Shown here in pieces: positions 43,977 to 52,185 of a stretch of DNA of 64,000 nucleotides. Position numbers and translations under genes: made by a program. The notes beneath the pieces were generated by a model. The model was given only the letters and a program-made list of their open reading frames with translations, did not search any database and was not told the origin of the DNA. The stretch spans positions 62,001 to 126,000 of the forward strand of contig NZ_JALIGC010000034.1 of the NCBI RefSeq assembly GCF_024764775.1. Direction: 5' to 3'. Source of the DNA: Scandinavium manionii (GTDB taxonomy: Bacteria; Pseudomonadota; Gammaproteobacteria; Enterobacterales; Enterobacteriaceae). Positions within the stretch are counted from its first letter, which is position 1; each line of letters begins with the position of its first letter.

Positions 43977-44477
43977 ATGAAAACGAAAATTCTGGTGAGT
44001 GCCTGTCTGATGGGGCATCCGGTGCGCTATAACGCCAGCGCCAAAACGCAGTTGGGTGAATTGCTGCAAACGTTGCGGGCAGAAGACAGACTGGTCATTC
44101 ATTGCCCGGAACTCGCAGCCGGTTTACCGACTCCGCGTCCGTCGGCCGAAATTGTCGCCGGCCAGGGTGAACAGGTGATGGCGGGCCAGGCGCGTATTAT
44201 CGAAAACACCGGAACTGACGTCACCGCCCATTATCAGCTTGCAGCCTGGCTGGCGCTCGAGGCGGCTCAAGGCGCGGGCTGTTCTGCAGCGCTGTTAACG
44301 GACGGCAGCCCTACCTGCGGCAGTACGGAAATTTATGACGGGAGTTTTAGCGGCAAAAAAATCGCAGGCAACGGCGTTGCCGCCGCGCTTTTGCGCCAAC
44401 ATGGGATTGCGGTGTTTTCACATGAGCAAATCCCGGCGCTGCTGGCCTGGATTGCTGAACAGGACCAGAAGGTGTAG
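43977..44477 (+). CDS. DUF523 family protein
   Basis: This 166-residue DUF523 protein has the family motifs VSACLMGHPVRYN at the start, CPELAAGLPTPRP near residue 44 and LLTDGSPTCGSTEIYDGSF near residue 107, with three conserved cysteines in them. Function is unknown; the Cys pattern suggests metal or cluster binding. GGAG precedes the ATG at 43977. It is divergent from the amidotransferase-like gene. Confidence 0.85.
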   Translation: MKTKILVSACLMGHPVRYNASAKTQLGELLQTLRAEDRLVIHCPELAAGLPTPRPSAEIVAGQGEQVMAGQARIIENTGTDVTAHYQLAAWLALEAAQGAGCSAALLTDGSPTCGSTEIYDGSFSGKKIAGNGVAAALLRQHGIAVFSHEQIPALLAWIAEQDQKV

Positions 44478-44482
44478 CCGTG

Positions 44483-44788
44483 TTACTCCGTTACTTTTTC
44501 AAGCTCATCGGCGGGTAGCATGTCAGGCGTCAGTGGCATCAGATGTTCAGGGCGAACGAATGAAAAACCAGACTGACCGTCCGCCGACTGAACGTCACCC
44601 GTCACCAGCCACAGCGCTCGCTGGGCCTCACGTGGCAGTTCGGTGACCACGCCGTTGACAGGGTTCAGGACGCGTTCACCCGGCTGGCAAAGGGCAAACA
44701 GCGATACAGATTTACCGATATTCGCCCGACCTGCGGGCGTACGGGCCGCGATGATCATCGCCAGGGTGCCCGGTTTAAGCTGAAACAT
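44483..44788 (-). CDS. Hypothetical protein
   Basis: I do not recognise this 101-residue protein. The N-terminus MFQLKPGTLAMIIAARTPAG reads like a short beta-barrel (SH3-like) domain and no membrane segment is seen. The ATG at 44788 has AGAGC upstream. It is convergent with the DUF523 gene (five bases between stops), and similar short proteins with the start LKPGxLAMI occur in phage-like or accessory DNA, which is only an impression. Confidence 0.6.
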   Translation of the reverse strand: MFQLKPGTLAMIIAARTPAGRANIGKSVSLFALCQPGERVLNPVNGVVTELPREAQRALWLVTGDVQSADGQSGFSFVRPEHLMPLTPDMLPADELEKVTE

Positions 44789-44857
44789 GCTGCTCTCACA
44801 CACTCTTAAATTAAGATTAATCTTATCTTCAATTGTATCCTGGAGAGCAGCGTGCTG

Positions 44858-45100
44858 TCACGATTGCTTATGATCGCGACGATACAGGGTCCATTCGTCA
44901 ATCACTTCCCCGCCAGGCAGTTTACAATCTGAACGCACGCCCTGCGGGCTTTGTACCGGCACTGACGTGCCGCCTTTTTGCTGGCAGTAGACCGCAGCAG
45001 GGTTCGGCATGCCGACATTTGGCGGGGTTGGTGCGTCGTTTTGTTCAGTGGTGGTGCAGCCTGCCAGCAGAATTGGCAGCAGTAATCCGGCGTATTTCAT
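44858..45100 (-). CDS. yoaF: DUF333 lipoprotein YoaF
   Basis: This 80-residue lipoprotein has lipobox LAGC with Cys15 and then the DUF333 domain (NPAAVYCQQKGG ... GEVIDEWTLYRRDH). E. coli YoaF has 84 residues and lies in the same place, next to dgcP. Function is unknown. AAGGA precedes the ATG. Confidence 0.9.
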   Translation of the reverse strand: MKYAGLLLPILLAGCTTTEQNDAPTPPNVGMPNPAAVYCQQKGGTSVPVQSPQGVRSDCKLPGGEVIDEWTLYRRDHKQS

Positions 45101-45181
45101 TGATATTGCATCCTTTATGCGCGGCTAATTTGCCTTAATCTTTACTATTTCTTCATTTTAACTGCACTTTTGCAAATTAAA

Positions 45182-45295
45182 TTAGGAGCGTTCTCGTTCT
45201 TGACCTAAGAACACATCATTCCATAATCCATGAGTTTTTTGCCCAAGAAGTCTCGCATTCTCGCCTATTCGATGTATAAAACGTGATGTATTCAT
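45182..45295 (-). CDS. Possible 37-residue small protein
   Basis: An open frame encodes MNTSRFIHRIGENARLLGQ...GQERERS, a basic, amphipathic 37-residue peptide. AAAGAG stands before the ATG. It lies in the yoaF-dgcP gap. No homologue is recognised, and chance is a real alternative. Confidence 0.28.
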   Translation of the reverse strand: MNTSRFIHRIGENARLLGQKTHGLWNDVFLGQERERS

Positions 45296-45373
45296 GGTTT
45301 ACTCTTTTTAGATAGTCGATATTTTCAGCATAGCGTGCAGTTTTTGCCGTTACTGCACGGGAGCTTTCAGGTC

Positions 45374-46381
45374 ATGTCAGATATTATTCTTGCCCGCGTC
45401 TCACAAACCCTCGCCACCGAACAATCACTCGAGAGCCTCGTGCGCCAGCTACTGGAAATGCTGGAGATGGTGACGCACATGGAGTCGACCTATCTGACCA
45501 GGATCGATACGGCGACCCGTTTGCAGCATATCGTGTATGCCCGCAACAGCAGCGAGATGCAGATCCCGGAAGGTTTCGCCGTTCCGTGGGATGAAACGCT
45601 GTGCAAACGCGCTGTGGACGAACAGCACTATTTCAGCAATGACGTGGAAACCCGCTGGCCGGACTGTCATGCCGCACAGGCCCTGGGGATCAGCACCTTT
45701 TTCACCACGCCCGTGCATCTGACCGATGGTTCGCTGTATGGCACGCTCTGCGCCTCCAGCCGCGACCAGCACAGTTACAGTATTAACAGCGAACATGTGC
45801 TGCACCTGTTCGCGAGCCTGATTGCCCGCTACATCGAAAAAGAGTCATTGGTGACGCAACTGCGTCAGGCCAACGAGGCGCTGATCGCTCACTCCTACAC
45901 CGATGCGCTGACGGGCCTTGCCAATCGACGCGCCGTCTATGAGCACCTCGACATTTTGTTTGAACGTGCGCGGATGAACCAATCACACGTCCTGGTCGCA
46001 TTTATCGATCTCGACGATTTTAAAGAAATTAATGATGTTCACGGCCATCAGGCCGGGGATGCATTCTTAATGCAGGTAGGCCAGCGACTGGCCTCGGTGA
46101 TGAGCGATGAGGATATCGTTGGGCGTCTGGGCGGAGACGAGTTTCTCATCGCCTGTGAAATCACGTCCAGCGATCAGAAAACGCCGTTTATCGACCTGCT
46201 GCGCCGTCAAATCCGCGGCCACTATCTGCTGAGCGGCCACACGATTAATTACCCGGGCGCCAGCATTGGCACCATCGACGTCAACCCGCATGAGCTGGAC
46301 GCAGAGAGCGCCATTCAGGCGGCCGATGCCGCCATGTATCTGGATAAAAAAACCCGTCAGCAGGGGATTATCGCCTCCTGA
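45374..46381 (+). CDS. dgcP: Diguanylate cyclase DgcP (YeaP)
   Basis: DgcP makes c-di-GMP and in E. coli is a cytoplasmic enzyme with a GAF sensor. The 335-residue protein has a GAF domain (about 15-155), a short coiled linker and a GGDEF domain with an intact GGDEF at 253-257, so it should be active. The ATG at 45374 gives a start homologous to E. coli (341). An upstream in-frame ATG adds 13 residues not conserved. Confidence 0.93.
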   Translation: MSDIILARVSQTLATEQSLESLVRQLLEMLEMVTHMESTYLTRIDTATRLQHIVYARNSSEMQIPEGFAVPWDETLCKRAVDEQHYFSNDVETRWPDCHAAQALGISTFFTTPVHLTDGSLYGTLCASSRDQHSYSINSEHVLHLFASLIARYIEKESLVTQLRQANEALIAHSYTDALTGLANRRAVYEHLDILFERARMNQSHVLVAFIDLDDFKEINDVHGHQAGDAFLMQVGQRLASVMSDEDIVGRLGGDEFLIACEITSSDQKTPFIDLLRRQIRGHYLLSGHTINYPGASIGTIDVNPHELDAESAIQAADAAMYLDKKTRQQGIIAS

Positions 46382-46406
46382 ACGCCCGGCGCTCAGGGTG
46401 AAACCC

Positions 46407-46667
46407 CTATTGGTCGCGGTCAGGCTCTAACAGAATGAATCCCAGCGGAATGGAGCACAGCAGCGTGAAAACGATGCTGTACACCAGCACCATCGCAGCC
46501 TGCATAATGAACATCGAATTAGACCAGACGTAATACGGCAAATCGTACTCCTCGGCTACCCCGCCAAATGTGGCATGTCCCACAAGCATCAACGCGATGA
46601 CAAAGATGACGGCGACCGCCAGAATAAAGCGCTTACCGTTCTTTGTTTTAAATTGTTCCGGCTGCAT
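46407..46667 (-). CDS. Small inner-membrane protein of unknown function
   Basis: This 86-residue protein has two hydrophobic helices (about residues 13-32 and 47-73) with a periplasmic loop between them and an acidic C-terminal tail. I do not recognise it. The ATG at 46667 is preferred to a GTG at 46709 that lacks any ribosome site; the site at 46667 is itself weak. Confidence 0.6.
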   Translation of the reverse strand: MQPEQFKTKNGKRFILAVAVIFVIALMLVGHATFGGVAEEYDLPYYVWSNSMFIMQAAMVLVYSIVFTLLCSIPLGFILLEPDRDQ

Positions 46668-46946
46668 TACAGACTTCTCTGATGGGATTTTCCGGCGCAG
46701 TTTTAGCACTAAATTAACCCGGCGGATATCTGTTTTTAGTCTATAACTGTACGGCTGCTCTTTTTAGCAGCGAATGGCCCTGACAGCCCTTCTCTCCTGC
46801 CCTCCAGGTAAAGAAAAACAGAACCCAGATGGGTGTTTTATACTTAAGTGTTGTGAGGCTCGCCTCGCATTATTTTGACTCATCCCGCTAAACGCACTTC
46901 GGTTTAGGCCGATGAATTCACGCAGTGAACAGTGAGGAATGACATT

Positions 46947-47342
46947 ATGAGTTTATTCGACCAGGTGGCAGGCATGTTCGGTGGTCAGGACGGACAGGCT
47001 GGTACCTATCAGGCGATATTAACGTGGATTAACGAGCAAGGCGGCGTATCCGGGCTACTGGCAAAATTTCAGCAGGGTGGATTGGGTGCAGTGGTTGAAT
47101 CCTGGATAAGCACCGGCACAAACCAGCCGGTATCGGGTGACCAGATAACGTCCGCGCTGGGCTCCCCTGCCGTTGCGGATCTCGCTGCCAAACTGGGCAT
47201 CGACACGCAAAGTGCGTCGAACCTGATTGCCGAGCATTTACCGAAGGTCGTCGATACGTTGTCACCTGACGGACAGGTTAATCAGCAACAAGACCTGCTG
47301 TCTGAAGGCATGGGACTGCTGAAAGGGAAGCTTTTTAGCTAA
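46947..47342 (+). CDS. DUF937 family protein, YidB-like
   Basis: This 131-residue DUF937 protein resembles E. coli YidB (132) along its whole length: YQAILTWINEQGGVSGLL, SGDQITSALGS, LLSEGMGLLKGKLF. Function is unknown. GAGGA is eight bases before the ATG. yidB is elsewhere on the E. coli chromosome, so this is either a paralogue or a relocated copy. The 279 bases before it show no gene. Confidence 0.85.
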   Translation: MSLFDQVAGMFGGQDGQAGTYQAILTWINEQGGVSGLLAKFQQGGLGAVVESWISTGTNQPVSGDQITSALGSPAVADLAAKLGIDTQSASNLIAEHLPKVVDTLSPDGQVNQQQDLLSEGMGLLKGKLFS

Positions 47343-47369
47343 CAATGCTCCTGAATGACAGGCATAAAA

Positions 47370-47390
47370 AAACCGCCCATTGGGCGGTTA
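47370..47390. terminator. Bidirectional terminator after YidB-like gene
   Basis: A run of A, then ACCGCCC / GGGCGGT with an ATT loop, lies between the convergent stops at 47342 and 47406. Confidence 0.75.
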
Positions 47391-47405
47391 TCTGGACAAT
47401 CAGTT

Positions 47406-47633
47406 TTACAGGTACTTTTCGGCTGCTTTGAGAATATCTTCTGCAGCAAGTTCTCTGTCTGTAGCGACATGAATTACATTGTGATCGCCGGTCAGAGAGG
47501 GAAAACTGGCAGACATGATTATCAAATTTGCCTCCTCACCGTTCGGATATTCACAACGTATTGACGTTTCATCAGGCATAACGGAGACAACGGTCAGAGG
47601 TTCGGCGTTAAAAAACACGAGCACTTTTTTCAT
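47406..47633 (-). CDS. Hypothetical small protein
   Basis: I do not recognise this 75-residue acidic, soluble protein (MKKVLVFFNAEP ... ILKAAEKYL). GGAGA lies four bases before the ATG at 47633, which is good support for translation. It lies downstream of the cold-shock pair on the same strand, separated by 73 bases. Confidence 0.65.
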   Translation of the reverse strand: MKKVLVFFNAEPLTVVSVMPDETSIRCEYPNGEEANLIIMSASFPSLTGDHNVIHVATDRELAAEDILKAAEKYL

Positions 47634-47706
47634 TCGTTCTCCGGATGGATGTAAGTCTGTCACCTGTCCTAATTAAAATAGTATTTATCTGATAGCATCG
47701 TACGTA

Positions 47707-47901
47707 TTATTTTCTGATTTCGGTAATAGTGGAAACAGAAACAGGACGTTGCCAAGTGTAAATATTATCGGCGGTGATCATTGCTGATTTGCAAAAAATA
47801 CATTTTGCACCGAACGGATTTTTTTCAGTAACATCGAAAGATGAAGTCCGATATTGCGAACCGTGGCAGCAAGGGCAGCGGAAGTGAATTGAGTCAGAAA
47901 T
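47707..47901 (-). CDS. ymcF: Cold-shock small protein YmcF-like, probable ATT start
   Basis: This protein carries two Cys pairs (FRCPCCHG and KCIFCKS) in a zinc-ribbon arrangement and resembles the E. coli cold-shock small proteins YmcF/YnfQ encoded just downstream of csp genes. No ATG or GTG begins it: the frame is open back into the csp gene. An ATT codon at 47901 has GAGGG seven bases upstream, overlapping the csp stop codon, and gives 64 residues. I recall a non-AUG start being reported for the E. coli proteins. It is translationally coupled to the csp gene. Confidence 0.75.
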   Translation of the reverse strand: MSDSIHFRCPCCHGSQYRTSSFDVTEKNPFGAKCIFCKSAMITADNIYTWQRPVSVSTITEIRK

Positions 47902-47911
47902 AGTCAGGCCC

Positions 47912-48124
47912 TCAGTGCGGTACCACGTTGACTGCGGAAGGACCTTTAGGACCTGCTTCAACGGAGAATTCAACTTCTTGATTTTCATACAGAGTACGGA
48001 AATCGTTGCTCTGGATAGCAGAGAAATGTACGAAGACATCTTTGCTTCCGTCTTTTGGAGTAATAAAGCCGAAACCTTTTTCAGCATTAAACCATTTAAC
48101 AATACCAGTCATTTGGTTAGACAT
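47912..48124 (-). CDS. CspA-family cold-shock protein (CspG/CspB-like)
   Basis: This 70-residue OB-fold RNA chaperone has both RNA-binding motifs, KGFGFI and VFVHF, and is nearest in appearance to CspG. AAGG is the ribosome site. It is followed directly by the YmcF-like gene, as for E. coli cspG. The leader is about 150 bases long and carries a cold box, so cold induction is expected. Its exact paralogue assignment is open. Confidence 0.93.
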   Translation of the reverse strand: MSNQMTGIVKWFNAEKGFGFITPKDGSKDVFVHFSAIQSNDFRTLYENQEVEFSVEAGPKGPSAVNVVPH

Positions 48125-48280
48125 GTTTTTTACCTTTAATTATTATTTCGCCCGCAGGCTGTGTTGGTTTGAAAACCTGTTGTTTCTAAGAAAACTGAAG
48201 AAGGTACATCAAGGAGAGAAAATGATGAGGACGACTTAAGAGAACTGTTTCAGATAACGTGTATGTTCAAACCGATAGAG
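48125..48280 (-). promoter_or_regulatory. Long 5' leader with cold box for csp gene
   Basis: On the minus strand CGGTTTGAACATACAC (about 48259-48274) resembles the csp cold box CGGTTTGAYGTACAGA. It lies about 150 bases before the csp ATG, as at the 5' end of E. coli cspA/G mRNAs. A TTGCTA and a TTAATG with an 18-base gap upstream of it may be the promoter. Confidence 0.6.
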
Positions 48281-48432
48281 CATTAACGCACGATTAATTT
48301 TTTTTAGCAAGGCTTATCTCAAAAGATTTGTCAGGGCCGGGAAAAGTCTGCATTGTTAAAAATAAAAAAATGAATGAGGGCTTTTCGCGTGCTATTGAGG
48401 TATTGTTTTGCGCCAACATATAAGGAATACAC

Positions 48433-48603
48433 ATGGCTGAACGTAAAAATCGTCAACTTCGCCCTTCCCAACCCGCAGAATGTTCATGTCCGAAATGTGC
48501 TAAGAAATCAATGCACAGTCCATCAAGAATCAAAAAAAATAGTCCTTTGCTCTGCCCCTATTGCGGCACGCTCTTTTCAGCGTCGCAGCTCGCTGCCAGG
48601 TAA
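48433..48603 (+). CDS. ynfU: YnfU-like small zinc-binding protein
   Basis: This 56-residue protein (MAERKNRQLRPSQ ...) has a four-Cys zinc ribbon: Cys-Ser-Cys-Pro-x-x-Cys near residue 19 and CPYCG near residue 43. It resembles the YnfU family, whose E. coli gene is near cspB. AAGGA lies six bases before the ATG. It is divergent from the csp gene, in what looks like a small cold-shock cluster. Function is unknown. Confidence 0.72.
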   Translation: MAERKNRQLRPSQPAECSCPKCAKKSMHSPSRIKKNSPLLCPYCGTLFSASQLAAR

Positions 48604-48669
48604 TTAGACACCTTACTGCTGAGGCACGCGCTTAGTGCATTACCCTGAGCGCAGTCAGGCATCAGGTAT

Positions 48670-48702
48670 AAAAACGGGAACCCAAAGGTTCCCGTTTTTG
48701 TT
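48670..48702. terminator. Terminator between YnfU-like and glycine-zipper genes
   Basis: A perfect 13-bp stem AAAAACGGGAACC / GGTTCCCGTTTTT with a CAAA loop, suited to either strand. Confidence 0.92.
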
Positions 48703-48722
48703 ATCTGAGTCGTAGCGCGCTT

Positions 48723-49154
48723 TTACAAAGATTTATCGACCGTGGTATCTGAGCCTCTGGTCAGGATGCGAACTTTGTCGCCGGGATTAAACACCACACC
48801 GCCGGTGTACGACTGGACCACGTCGATAGTGGCACCTGATTCGGTTTTGATCAGTAAATCGACCTGCTGTGGCGCCTGCTGCGTGCTTTGATGGTAACGC
48901 GACGCCCCTGCCCCGGCGAGTGCGCCAGCTGCGGTCATTGCGGTCTTGCCTTTACCATTCCCGAACTGGTGGCCAACGACGCCGCCTAACGCCCCTGCCG
49001 CCACAGTCCGTAAAGGATGATACTGTCCATTAGCCTGGCTGATGACACGGCTCTGTTGAACCACGCCGTATTCCACCAGGGTTTTGCTTCCGGCAAAACT
49101 AGACTGGCTAGCGAGAAACAGAAAACTGACTGCGATGAGTGCACTTTTTTTCAT
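48723..49154 (-). CDS. Exported glycine-zipper 2TM domain protein (SlyB/PcP-like)
   Basis: This 143-residue protein has a signal peptide ending SSFAG (no lipobox Cys) and a glycine-zipper 2TM domain GALGGVVGHQFGNGKGKTAMTA (split here for reading) at about residues 55-85. It is related to SlyB/YcfJ-type envelope proteins, but lacks the lipid anchor. Role unknown, probably envelope stress. The ATG at 49154 is used; a GTG nine bases upstream is possible. Confidence 0.78.
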   Translation of the reverse strand: MKKSALIAVSFLFLASQSSFAGSKTLVEYGVVQQSRVISQANGQYHPLRTVAAGALGGVVGHQFGNGKGKTAMTAAGALAGAGASRYHQSTQQAPQQVDLLIKTESGATIDVVQSYTGGVVFNPGDKVRILTRGSDTTVDKSL

Positions 49155-49291
49155 GATGGCCACTTTTTATCGTTTTAAACGTAGTCGCGATTTTGCCAGC
49201 CCTCGCGAGTTTCCGCTAAGTCATTAATGCTACAGCACTCCCTCAATGGCTTTACCAGAACATACTTGTGCCGGGTGCCGCCACTCTGGCC

Positions 49292-49336
49292 TTGACACTG
49301 AATATCCATACAGTATAAAACTGTGCATCTAAACAG
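49292..49336 (+). promoter_or_regulatory. SOS promoter with two LexA boxes
   Basis: TTGACA (49292-49297) and TATAAA (49314-49319) are separated by 16 bases that are themselves the LexA box CTGAATATCCATACAG (49298-49313). A second box CTGTGCATCTAAACAG is at 49321-49336, over the start site. Both fit CTG-N10-CAG. Confidence 0.85.
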
Positions 49337-49352
49337 TACAAAGGAAGTGGTA

Positions 49353-49595
49353 ATGTTCGTCGAACTGATTTATGACAAACGCAATTTCGCAGGCTTGCCT
49401 GGCGCACAAGAAAAAATTCTGAGTGAACTTACCCGGCGCGTTCATCAGATATTCCCCGACGCAGACATTCGCGTTAAGCCAATGATGACGCTGCCGGCAA
49501 TCAATACCGACGCCAGCAAACATGAAAAGGAACAGATTAGCCGCGCCGTTCAGGAAATGTTCGAAGAAGCGGACATGTGGCTGGTCGACGAATAA
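49353..49595 (+). CDS. DinI-like SOS protein
   Basis: This 80-residue protein belongs to the DinI family, small acidic modulators that bind RecA filaments during the SOS response. Family residues are clear: ELTRRVHQIFPDADIRVKP, KHEKEQISRAVQEMFEEADMWLVDE at the acidic C-terminal helix. AAGGAAG precedes the ATG. Two LexA boxes lie in its promoter. It could be of prophage origin (many DinI-like genes are), but no phage genes surround it. Confidence 0.88.
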   Translation: MFVELIYDKRNFAGLPGAQEKILSELTRRVHQIFPDADIRVKPMMTLPAINTDASKHEKEQISRAVQEMFEEADMWLVDE

Positions 49596-49602
49596 CGCGC
49601 CG

Positions 49603-52185
49603 TCAGCCTCGATTCACCGCTGCCGTAAAGTCATCAAAGGGAAGTGGCCTGGAGAAGTAGTATCCCTGCACCAGTTCACATCCCATTTCCTGAAGCTTCT
49701 CAGCCATCTCCAGCGTCTCCACGCCCTCAGCCACCAGCGGCACGTTAAAGCTTTTGGCGAGCGTCAGCACTGACGAAACCACCGCCGCGTTCTTCTCATT
49801 AGTCAGAATGTCAGAGACAAATGTTCTGTCGATTTTCAGGCAGTCGAACGGGAAAGAGTGCAAATAAGAGAGGCTCGAATAGCCGGAACCGAAATCATCA
49901 ATCGCCACGGTCACGCCCAGGCGGCGCAGATACTTAAGCGTATCGACAATCTGATCAGTATGTTTCATTAGCGTACTTTCGGTGATTTCCACGCAGATGT
50001 TGCCGTTCATCAGTTCGTTCTCCTGAATACAGGTGAACAAATGCGAAGCAAAATCGGGCTGCTGTAGCTGTATTGCTGAAATATTGACGTGCAGTTTGAA
50101 ATCTTTCGGACCCCCGCGCGCGATAAACTTCGCCAGCTGCTTACAGGATTCGGCGATCACCCAACGCCCAATCGGAATGATCAGTCCCGACTCTTCCGCA
50201 AGGCTTATGAACTTGATCGGCGAGATAAACCCTTCGTCCGGCGTTTGCCAGCGAATCAGGCTCTCACCTTCATTGCAGCTATTCTGATTATCGAGGTTAA
50301 TGATCGGCTGCATCACGATATGGAATTCATCGTTGGCGATAGCATGCTGTAATTTTTCATGCAGACGAATATTCTCAAGCCCCTGATCCTGCATTTCCTG
50401 CACAAAGACCAGCGACTTACCATTACCTATTTTTTCAGCATGCTGCACGGCTATCCCTGAATTCAAAATCACTTCCGGCATTCGTTCCTGAGTCATGTGC
50501 CCAAAGAACATCCCGGAATTCCCGATAAAGCAGTAGCGTTCAGTTTCAGCGTCGCCATCGGATTTAATATCAAGGAACAGTGACTGCAAGATATCCTCAA
50601 AGAACATCAAATCTTTTTGTTCGTAAACCTCAGGGAATATCGCCAGGAAGCTGCCATAGTCATCACGACACAGCAGCGTTCCGCCTGGAAGGGTATTCTT
50701 CATTCGGCTGACAAAACTACGCAGGAAACGGCCGGAATACTCAAGCCCCATTACCCGGGCAATATTTGCGGCATTGCTCACGTGAATACGGGCAAGCAAG
50801 TTTTTGCCTTCGTAAGACTCAGGCTTACTGAGCAGCCCGGCGCGCGTTGGCAGGCCAGTCAGGTTGTCTTCCTCAACCAGCTTACGGTGCTTCTCGGTGC
50901 GGGCGGCCAACTCATGGGAAAGCCTGAAGAAACTGGAATCTAGCGTCGCCACCTCCGGGAACAGTCTTTTGTTCTCCTCCGGCTTCCACTGCATGTTTAG
51001 CAGGTCTTTGTTTTTGCCAATGATAGTGTTAAGCGGACTGAAAAAGTTTCGCAGAACAATGGCCGCAATGAGATACACAATGGCGAACAACCCCATAATT
51101 TTGACAGCAAACGCAATAATCGTTTTCTTGATGCTGCCCGACAACGAGTCCTGCGAGGTTATCAGCAGGACGTGGCCGTGAAGTTCCCGATCGGTGCTGC
51201 CGTATTTTATGGTATGAACAATATATTTATCGCCTTTACCTGAGGTAATCTCTGTCGGACTGCCCTGATGGGTGCTCTTTTCCATAATTTCAGGCGTTAA
51301 AAGCTGGCGCAACTCTTTGTTTGTCAGTCTCTTTCCGTCGGCCTGGTGATGCTCTTTTGCCGCGCTTGCCAGTTCAGGCTGCATGAGCGCAGGCGTTATC
51401 GGCATTTCTGACGACGAGACAATATTATTATCGCTGCCAGTTATCAGTATGGTGTTGTCTTTAAAAGGCAACACCTCACAGACATAGCGGCTCATGCTAT
51501 CGGGCATAATCTCCGAGGAAATAACCCCTAGCAGTTTTCCTGCGCGGTTATATACCGGCGTTCTGTATGCCAACATTCTGTCATTTTTGTTATATGAACG
51601 CGGATAAATACGGGACCAGAATGACTTTTTAGACTGCTCTGCTTTTTCAAGCCACGGCTGAACTAACTTGTTGAAATCATATATCGTTTTAACAACCCGG
51701 GAGTACTCCGTCGACCCTTCATAGACGTTCAGAATGTTATGTGCATCCCCAGACGTCTTCTCCATGTTGATGATTTTTTTGTTATTAACATCAAGACGAT
51801 TGAACGCAACATAATTCCCGTCAGGCGTGGTGAATGAGACTCTGTCGACCGAAACATGGCCAAAGCGATCGGTTCTGATCAGCTGCTTTAAGGTTTCTGT
51901 AACCTGCGTGGCACTTAACACATCGAGGTCACTGTTCTCGAAGGTCCGTGCAAAAAGCTGGTTGGTGACGGTCGGAAGATCCATGTAGTCTTCCAGCGTT
52001 TGCACGACATTTGCCCCGCTGGACTGAATGAGTCTCTCGCCGGTATAACGGATAGTCTCATCCATGCCGGTGCTGACAAACATCGCCAGCATCGCACCGG
52101 CGATACAAAATGATACGATGGCAAGCCCGGCTAAAGCACAGGCCAGCGATACGGGATATTTACTGTGGGAAATCGTGTTTTTCAT
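49603..52185 (-). CDS. Membrane sensor with degenerate GGDEF and EAL c-di-GMP phosphodiesterase domains
   Basis: This 860-residue inner-membrane protein has a first helix at about 12-35, a large periplasmic sensor (Cache/CHASE-like), a second helix near 365-385, a degenerate GGDEF domain (RDDYGS where GGDEF should be) and a C-terminal EAL domain. The EAL motif reads ESL (GESLIRW), keeping the metal Glu, and NISAIQL, EITEST, DDFGSGYSSL, KIDRTF and AEGVET are intact. So it should degrade c-di-GMP. The start is uncertain, as no strong ribosome site is seen; an ATG at 52218 is an alternative. Confidence 0.85.
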   Translation of the reverse strand: MKNTISHSKYPVSLACALAGLAIVSFCIAGAMLAMFVSTGMDETIRYTGERLIQSSGANVVQTLEDYMDLPTVTNQLFARTFENSDLDVLSATQVTETLKQLIRTDRFGHVSVDRVSFTTPDGNYVAFNRLDVNNKKIINMEKTSGDAHNILNVYEGSTEYSRVVKTIYDFNKLVQPWLEKAEQSKKSFWSRIYPRSYNKNDRMLAYRTPVYNRAGKLLGVISSEIMPDSMSRYVCEVLPFKDNTILITGSDNNIVSSSEMPITPALMQPELASAAKEHHQADGKRLTNKELRQLLTPEIMEKSTHQGSPTEITSGKGDKYIVHTIKYGSTDRELHGHVLLITSQDSLSGSIKKTIIAFAVKIMGLFAIVYLIAAIVLRNFFSPLNTIIGKNKDLLNMQWKPEENKRLFPEVATLDSSFFRLSHELAARTEKHRKLVEEDNLTGLPTRAGLLSKPESYEGKNLLARIHVSNAANIARVMGLEYSGRFLRSFVSRMKNTLPGGTLLCRDDYGSFLAIFPEVYEQKDLMFFEDILQSLFLDIKSDGDAETERYCFIGNSGMFFGHMTQERMPEVILNSGIAVQHAEKIGNGKSLVFVQEMQDQGLENIRLHEKLQHAIANDEFHIVMQPIINLDNQNSCNEGESLIRWQTPDEGFISPIKFISLAEESGLIIPIGRWVIAESCKQLAKFIARGGPKDFKLHVNISAIQLQQPDFASHLFTCIQENELMNGNICVEITESTLMKHTDQIVDTLKYLRRLGVTVAIDDFGSGYSSLSYLHSFPFDCLKIDRTFVSDILTNEKNAAVVSSVLTLAKSFNVPLVAEGVETLEMAEKLQEMGCELVQGYYFSRPLPFDDFTAAVNRG

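Noticed and set aside
47902..48102. N-terminal extension of the YmcF-like frame through the csp gene to an upstream start
   Set aside because: It would lie wholly within csp in another frame, encode an unrelated Leu/Ser-rich segment and lack a ribosome site. The GAGGG-ATT start fits better.
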